Assembly (NCBI RefSeq): GCF_002575655.3
Contig: NC_053038.3
Location: forward strand, 139,764,885-139,828,884
Direction: 5' to 3'
DNA from: Aegilops tauschii subsp. strangulata
Lineage: Eukaryota > Streptophyta > Magnoliopsida > Poales > Poaceae
Length of the DNA: 64,000 nucleotides
The notes below the pieces were generated by a model, which saw only the letters and a program-made list of their open reading frames with translations, searched no databases and was not told where the DNA came from. Shown here piece after piece: positions 59,701 through 64,000 of the stretch; the first letter of the stretch is position 1; the number at the start of each line of letters is the position of its first letter. Made by a program: the position numbers and the translations under genes.

Positions 59701-60562
59701 CGACTGCTGCAGTCCCCGGGCCGGGTTCTGAAGTCCTTGGGCCGGATGCGACTATGGCAGCCCCCGGGATGCCTGTCGAAGTCCCTGAGCCACCTGCTGG
59801 GTTCCCCAAGTCGGATCCGACTACATCAGGGCCAGGCGGTACGAAGATGGAGTCTGATTCTGGAGACGGCTTGAGGAGGCATTGGAGAGAGACGCCGGTA
59901 GGGATAGCTTGTCGTGTGGAACCGATTCGTGCCAGGGCATCTGCTTGCTCGTTGTCGGCCCGTGGCACATGGAGGAACTCGCATCCTTCAAAGTATCCGC
60001 TGATTTGCTGAATGATGAATCGGTAGCTCGCCATGTTTGCGTCCTTGGTGTCCCAGTCGCCGGATGATTGTTGGACTACCAGATCCGAGTTGCCATAGCA
60101 GAGGATCCCGCGGATGCCAAGTTCTTTGGCTAGCCGGACCCCGTGTATGAGCGCCTCATACTCGTCCACATTGTTGGAGGCGGCAAAATAAATTTGCAGT
60201 GTGTATCTGAGTTTTTCGCCCTTGGGAGAGGTGAGGACGATGTCGGCTCCCAAGCCGGTGCGCATCTTGGATCCATCAAAGTGCATCCGCCAATGAGTGG
60301 AGTCGGGAGCCGGTGGTAGGTACTGGGTCTCGGCCGAGTCGACAGGGAAGTCGGCTAATTCTTGGGACTTGATGGCGGTGCAAGGCCGGTAGAAGATCGT
60401 GTAAGGAGCCAGCGCAATGGCCCACTTGGCCACCCAGCCGGATGCATCCCGGCTGCCTATGATCTCGGCGAGCAGGGCAGTACATACGACCGTGATGGGA
60501 TGCTCTTGAAAGTAGGGCTTCAGCTTCTGGGCATCAAAGTATACTCCATAGCACATCTTCTA
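59701..60562 (-). pseudogene. Second (archaeal-like) RNase H of element D with repeat-rich linker
   Basis: The RNase H fold shows HFDGSKMRTGLGADIVLTS, NNVDEYEALIHGVRLAKEL, GNSDLVVQQSSGDW and the late DNEQADALAR motif. This second RNase H is a hallmark of Tat elements. Between it and integrase lies a Gly/Pro/Thr linker (around EPGPGTAAVGPGTATT) encoded by imperfect repeats at 59690-59800. A TAG at 60560-60562 separates it from the first RNase H, in frame. Confidence 0.85.
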
Positions 60563-61411
60563 GTAGTGTGGGTAGTTTTGCTTCGAGGTGGACAGTACTT
60601 CGCTCAAATAATACACCGGCCTCTGGACTAACTGAGCCCGGCCTTCTTCTGGGCATTGGACCACTATCACTGTGCTGAACACTCGGTTAGTCGCGGCAAT
60701 GTAAAGGAGCATGGGCTCTTTCTCAGTCGGTGCCGCCAAGACAGGCGGCGTGGTCAGCATCTTCTTCAACTCGTGAAAAGCTTGGTCTGCTTGGTTGTTC
60801 CACTCGAAGTGGGTCGACTTTTTCATGAGTCGGTACAGGGGGAGAGCCTTTTCTCCCAGCCGGCTGATGAAGCGGTTCAGGGAGGCTTGGCACCCGGTAA
60901 ACTTTTGGACGTCTTCTGCATTCTCTCCATGTCCTTGATCTTCACTGGGTTTCACTCGATGCCCCGTTCGGAGACCAAGAAGCCTAGAAGCTGGCCGGCT
61001 GGTACTCCGAACACGCATTTCTCAGGGTTGAGCTTGATCTGAAACTGGCGCAGTTTGTCGAATGTTTCTCTGAGGTCTTCCAGCAGGGTGCCTTGCTTCT
61101 CCGTCTTCACCACAATATCGTCTACATAGACGTGGGAATTTCTGCCGAGTTGCTTGAGGAGGCATTTCTGCATGCAACGCTGAAAAGTGGTACCGGCATT
61201 TCTCAAGCCGAATGTCATAGTCAGGTAGCAGAAAGCTCCGAATGGTGTGATGAAGGCAGTCTTCAGGCGGTCGGCTGGATCCAACTTGATCTGATGGTAG
61301 CCTGAGTAAGCATCCAAAAAACTCAACAGCTCGCATCTGGCTATGGAGTCTATCACTTGATCGATTCGAGGTAAGGCAAAGATCTTTGGGGCAGGCTTTG
61401 TTGAGGCTGGT
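60563..61411 (-). pseudogene. Reverse transcriptase (partial) and first RNase H of element D
   Basis: RT is present from TSLNKACPKD onward: LLSFLDAYSGYHQIKLD, MTFGLRNAGTTFQRCM and the catalytic YVDDIVVK box. It shifts frame near 61380 and again near 60950, then continues as thumb/RNase H (FEWNNQADQAFHELKKMLTT, RPVYYLSEVLSTSKQNYP). The N-terminal part of RT and all of gag-protease are missing, because a foreign LTR begins at 61412. Confidence 0.87.
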
Positions 61412-62489
61412 GTGTAACGCCCCGTGAACGACGCTTCAGAAGACTTCCATAATTTTGTTGTGATCACTGTGCGTTTCATTTGTGCTTGCTCTTTTATTTT
61501 TGCATTGCATCATGTCATCATGCCGTAATGTCATTTAATTTTTAAAACTCAACTAAGTATATTGCATGCATCTTCGATCCATTTAAATTGAGGGAAATGC
61601 ACATGGTGACTTCTCCTTATAACATATCCTCCCAATATTAGGGAGCTATATTAAATATTTCTTAATTTGGAAATCTCCATAACACACTTGCAAATAATCC
61701 CAATGCCTTTGTTATCTTAATTCTCGGTCTCCAATCTTGCCATATATTTTTTCATCATATTCCGGAGCTCCACCAAAAATCCGAACATTTTTGGACCTTC
61801 CCAACCCTCACTTCCTATTCAAATCATTTGTATTTAAATCAAATGAGTTTGAATTCAAATCTTTCTATCATGGCCTTTTCTATTTTCTCGGAACAAGCAC
61901 ATTTTTGTGAGTCCGGAGAAATTATCCGCGGGTCCAACGTCTTTCCCTAACCCTCTCTTTCTTTTCTTCTCTCTATTTCTTTCCTGCCAGAATGTTTAAA
62001 AGAGCTAAAGAGAGAGATGGAGCTGCTCCAGGCCGGCCCATCCTATTTTCCCTAAGGCCCATCTGCTAGGCCCAGCCTCCCACACCTGCTCTTAACCCTA
62101 GCCTCCCTGCATCGATCCCCATCTCCCCCATCGATCCCTTCCTCCCTCCTGTGCGTGTGCCGTCAGAGAGAGACAGGGAGAGAGTACCGCCGCTCCTCGT
62201 CCCCGATCCCCTCTGCCCCCTCCTCGCACCACCGCGCTAAGCCCCTCTTCTCCTCCCCTCCGCAGGCCCCATCTCATGGCGCCCCTTCACCTTGCGCGAA
62301 CCGCACGACCGCCGGCCATGGAGGCCACCGTGCCGGCCCTCAAGCGCGTCGGCCGTGCTCCTTCCCCGCGCGCCCACCACGACTGCCTCCGCCGCCATGG
62401 AACGCTATCGCTTCCACCGTGCCGGCCCTCAAGCGCGTCGGCCGTGCTCCTCCCCCGCCGCCCACCGCGACTGCCTCCGACTGCCTCCG
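61412..62489 (+). mobile_element. Truncated LTR of another Gypsy family
   Basis: Starts TGTAACGCCCCGTGAACG directly against the broken RT of element D. AT-rich U3-like sequence is followed by a possible TATA motif (tttaaaag near 61996) and a GC-rich leader-like part. Plus orientation is inferred from these. It ends abruptly at about 62489 where sequence homologous to the Tat antisense gene begins, so its right end and TSD are lost. The 125-codon ORF at 62155 is probably incidental. Confidence 0.55.
62327..62489. repeat. Tandem duplication of about 90 bp near the LTR break
   Basis: caccgtgccggccctcaagc followed by gcgtcggccgtgctcct occurs at about 62327 and 62417, and both copies continue into cgactgcctcc. 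Confidence 0.8.
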
Positions 62490-64000
62490 ACTGGGGGTGC
62501 GGGGAATCACCTCACCAGGCCAGAGAGCGACCAACACCTGCGCCCCAACACGCTGAAGCCGGCGGAGCATGCGATGAGCCGGCTGGAGGCGGGCTTGAAT
62601 CGCCAAGAGCTGCTCCTCCAGCGACCGGGGAGCGTTCGGCGCGATCTCGGCGCCAGCCTGCCTTCGTGCCTCGCGGTGGGCCTCGACGACCTGGTTGGCA
62701 GCGGTAGAGTACCCAGGGAAGTACTCTGCGCAAGAAAGAAAGAGAAAGAAGAGAAAAACACCAAGTCAGAAAATGAGCCAAACGGCAAGCGGCAAGCAAG
62801 GACGAAGAAGAAGAAGGCCTACCGTCAACCAAGTCTTCGATCTGGCCATAGCCGTTGATCAGCGTCTGCTTCGCTTCGGCCCAGCTGGCCGCCTCTGTCT
62901 CATACTCGGCTTGGAGGGTGGCCTCGCTGTCCTGCACCGCCTTCAGGGCCGCCTTGTGGCCCTTCTCCTAGTCGGCCAACCTCTTGGCCAGCGGTCACGC
63001 TCCTGTGCTAATGCGTCAAACTCGGCCTCCTTAGCACAGAGGGCGGCCTGAGCCCCGCCCAGCTGCTCCCTTAGACTGGCGTTGGCCGCTGCAGGGATGG
63101 CAGAAAAGAAAGAAGCAATAAGGAAGAAGTCGTCCAGGAAGATCCGACCCGACTGCTCAGCAGTCGGCCCGAATCTCGGGGACTACACCCAGTGGGTGCG
63201 CTGACGCGCCCCCACGTGAGATAAAAGGCGAAGCACTTACCCCGGCTCTCAGATAGATCAGCATTCTTCTGGGTCAGCTCCCGAGCCTGGGAGTTGAAGG
63301 CAGCCGCGCGCAGGTTGTGGTAGTCCTGCAAGTCAGGCAGAGGAGCGAATGAGAACAAGATAGCAAAACAGAGCCCGCTAAGAACTTCCAAGCCGCCTGC
63401 TCAGCAGCCGACTCGGAACTCGGGGACTACACCCAGTGGGTGCGCTGACGCGCCCCCACGGAAGAAACCAAGATCAAAAATGAAATAATAGGAAGACTAA
63501 CCCGAATGGCGGACCGTGTCGCAAGGAACTCGACATTATATTTCCTCCGCGCCGCAGCCTGGGACTGAAGCCGGTTCCGGACATCCTGCGCTACCACGTT
63601 CACCACAGCCGTCCCTCCACCCGGCGTCCACCCCGAGATGGCGCTGGCCGCCACCACGTCCTGGGCCGACGAGCTGGAGACCGCGGCCTTCTACGGGTCC
63701 GATGCGGCCTTCCCCGTGCGCTGGCGCTGGCCGCCTCCACATCCTGGGCCGACGAGCTGGAGCCCGCGGCCTTCTGCGGGTCCGATGCGGCCTTCCCCGT
63801 GCGCTGGCGCGATGGCGACTGGACCACCAGGTCCGTCCTCGCGGCCGGCTCGCCCCTGGCCAATTGCGCAGGCGGCACGTTTGGCCGACCGCCTTGAGCC
63901 ACCCCAGTCAGCGGGGCCGGTGCCGCCTCCCTCTCCGGGATGATGACGTCGTCTTCCCTCTCCAATCATGGCTGGTCGCCGCCGGCTTCCTCTGTCGGGG
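62490..64000 (-). pseudogene. Antisense gene copy from a third Tat-like element (partial)
   Basis: Minus-strand exons match those at 55.3-57.1 kb: exon 3 (about 63965-63505, ending FLATRSAIR), exon 4 (about 63327-63243, YHNLRAAAFNSQARELTQK), exon 5 (about 63090-62822) and exon 6 (about 62728-62490, QPAHRMLRRLQRVGAQVL). It is cut at PRTPS. The introns carry the same repeat unit as element D. Exon 3 has an 83-bp tandem duplication (63641-63806) that shifts the frame. A plus-strand Tat element would carry this gene, but its LTRs lie outside the window. Confidence 0.8.
63137..63469. repeat. Intronic repeat pair in the third antisense gene copy
   Basis: ctcggggactacacccagtg followed by ggtgcgctgacgcgcc occurs at about 63175-63215 and 63420-63460, inverted relative to element D because the gene is inverted. 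A near-perfect palindrome gactgctcagcagtc is at about 63151. Confidence 0.75.

Larger units (their letters stand above)
52081..61411 (-). mobile_element. Tat-like Gypsy element D, 5' part missing
   Basis: The minus-strand element has its 3' LTR (52081-53167) on the left, then a large gene on the opposite strand, then minus-strand integrase, RNase H and RT. It breaks off in RT at about 61411 where another LTR begins, so gag, protease and the 5' LTR are missing. The duplicated RNase H arrangement and the antisense gene match the Tat lineage. The TSD cannot be tested. Confidence 0.88.

Noticed and set aside
62155..62858. Pro/Arg/Ala-rich ORFs near the LTR break
   Set aside because: They cross the junction between two unrelated elements and a tandem duplication, with no recognised domain.
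1..64000. Defence system, biosynthetic cluster or integrated virus
   Set aside because: All coding content fits Gypsy retroelements, MITEs or two plant gene families; no other enzyme families or viral genes were seen.

Overview
This window looks like a TE-rich intergenic stretch of a large grass genome, most likely Triticeae (wheat, Aegilops, barley or rye type). The evidence is nested Gypsy LTR retrotransposons with several-kilobase LTRs, an Athila element whose LTR begins TGATACGTCTCC (I associate this with Sabrina-type elements), Stowaway and Tourist MITEs, and remnants of two plant gene families (DUF295 and F-box/FBD). No bacterial genes, RNA genes or CRISPR arrays were seen.

Layout, left to right. 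(1) 1-1749: the 5' end of a minus-strand Tat-type Gypsy element (gag start, PBS, one LTR) inserted in an unidentified coding-like sequence. (2) 2134-6240: a 4.1-kb solo LTR with a perfect 5-bp duplication (CGGTG), splitting the same coding-like sequence. (3) 6241-10314: AT-rich non-coding DNA with small MITEs and a group of short inverted repeats. (4) 10315-about 16736: a 3'-truncated Athila-type element with gag and protease but no reverse transcriptase. (5) 16764-31494: a 14.7-kb minus-strand Tekay-like chromovirus with 4.6- and 4.8-kb LTRs, TSD GTTGG and a decayed gag-pol, inserted at the 3' end of a host gene. (6) 31531-37926: a small low-copy island with a two-exon DUF295 gene (minus), a nested MITE cluster, and an F-box/LRR/FBD pseudogene (minus). 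(7) 37927-47361: a plus-strand Tat-like element, TSD GCGTC, with gag-protease, a gutted RT and a long antisense gene. (8) 47362-52080: flanking DNA with a purine-rich tandem duplication of about 945 bp, microsatellites, a 44-bp tandem repeat and weak ORFs. (9) 52081-61411: a second Tat-like element (minus) with one LTR, decayed RT/RNase H/integrase and a multi-exon antisense gene with its own TATA box. (10) 61412-62489: a truncated LTR of another family, fused to (11) 62490-64000, a third copy of the Tat antisense gene in the opposite orientation.

The retroelements supply gag, protease, RT-RNase H and integrase functions, but every copy visible here carries stops, frameshifts or deletions, so none looks autonomous. 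Several stops are TAG where a CAG is plausible, which fits deamination of methylated cytosine. The DUF295 gene is the only potentially intact host gene. The most notable structure is the spliced antisense gene carried by the Tat-like elements; antisense ORFs are already known in this lineage, so I see no convincing wholly new system.
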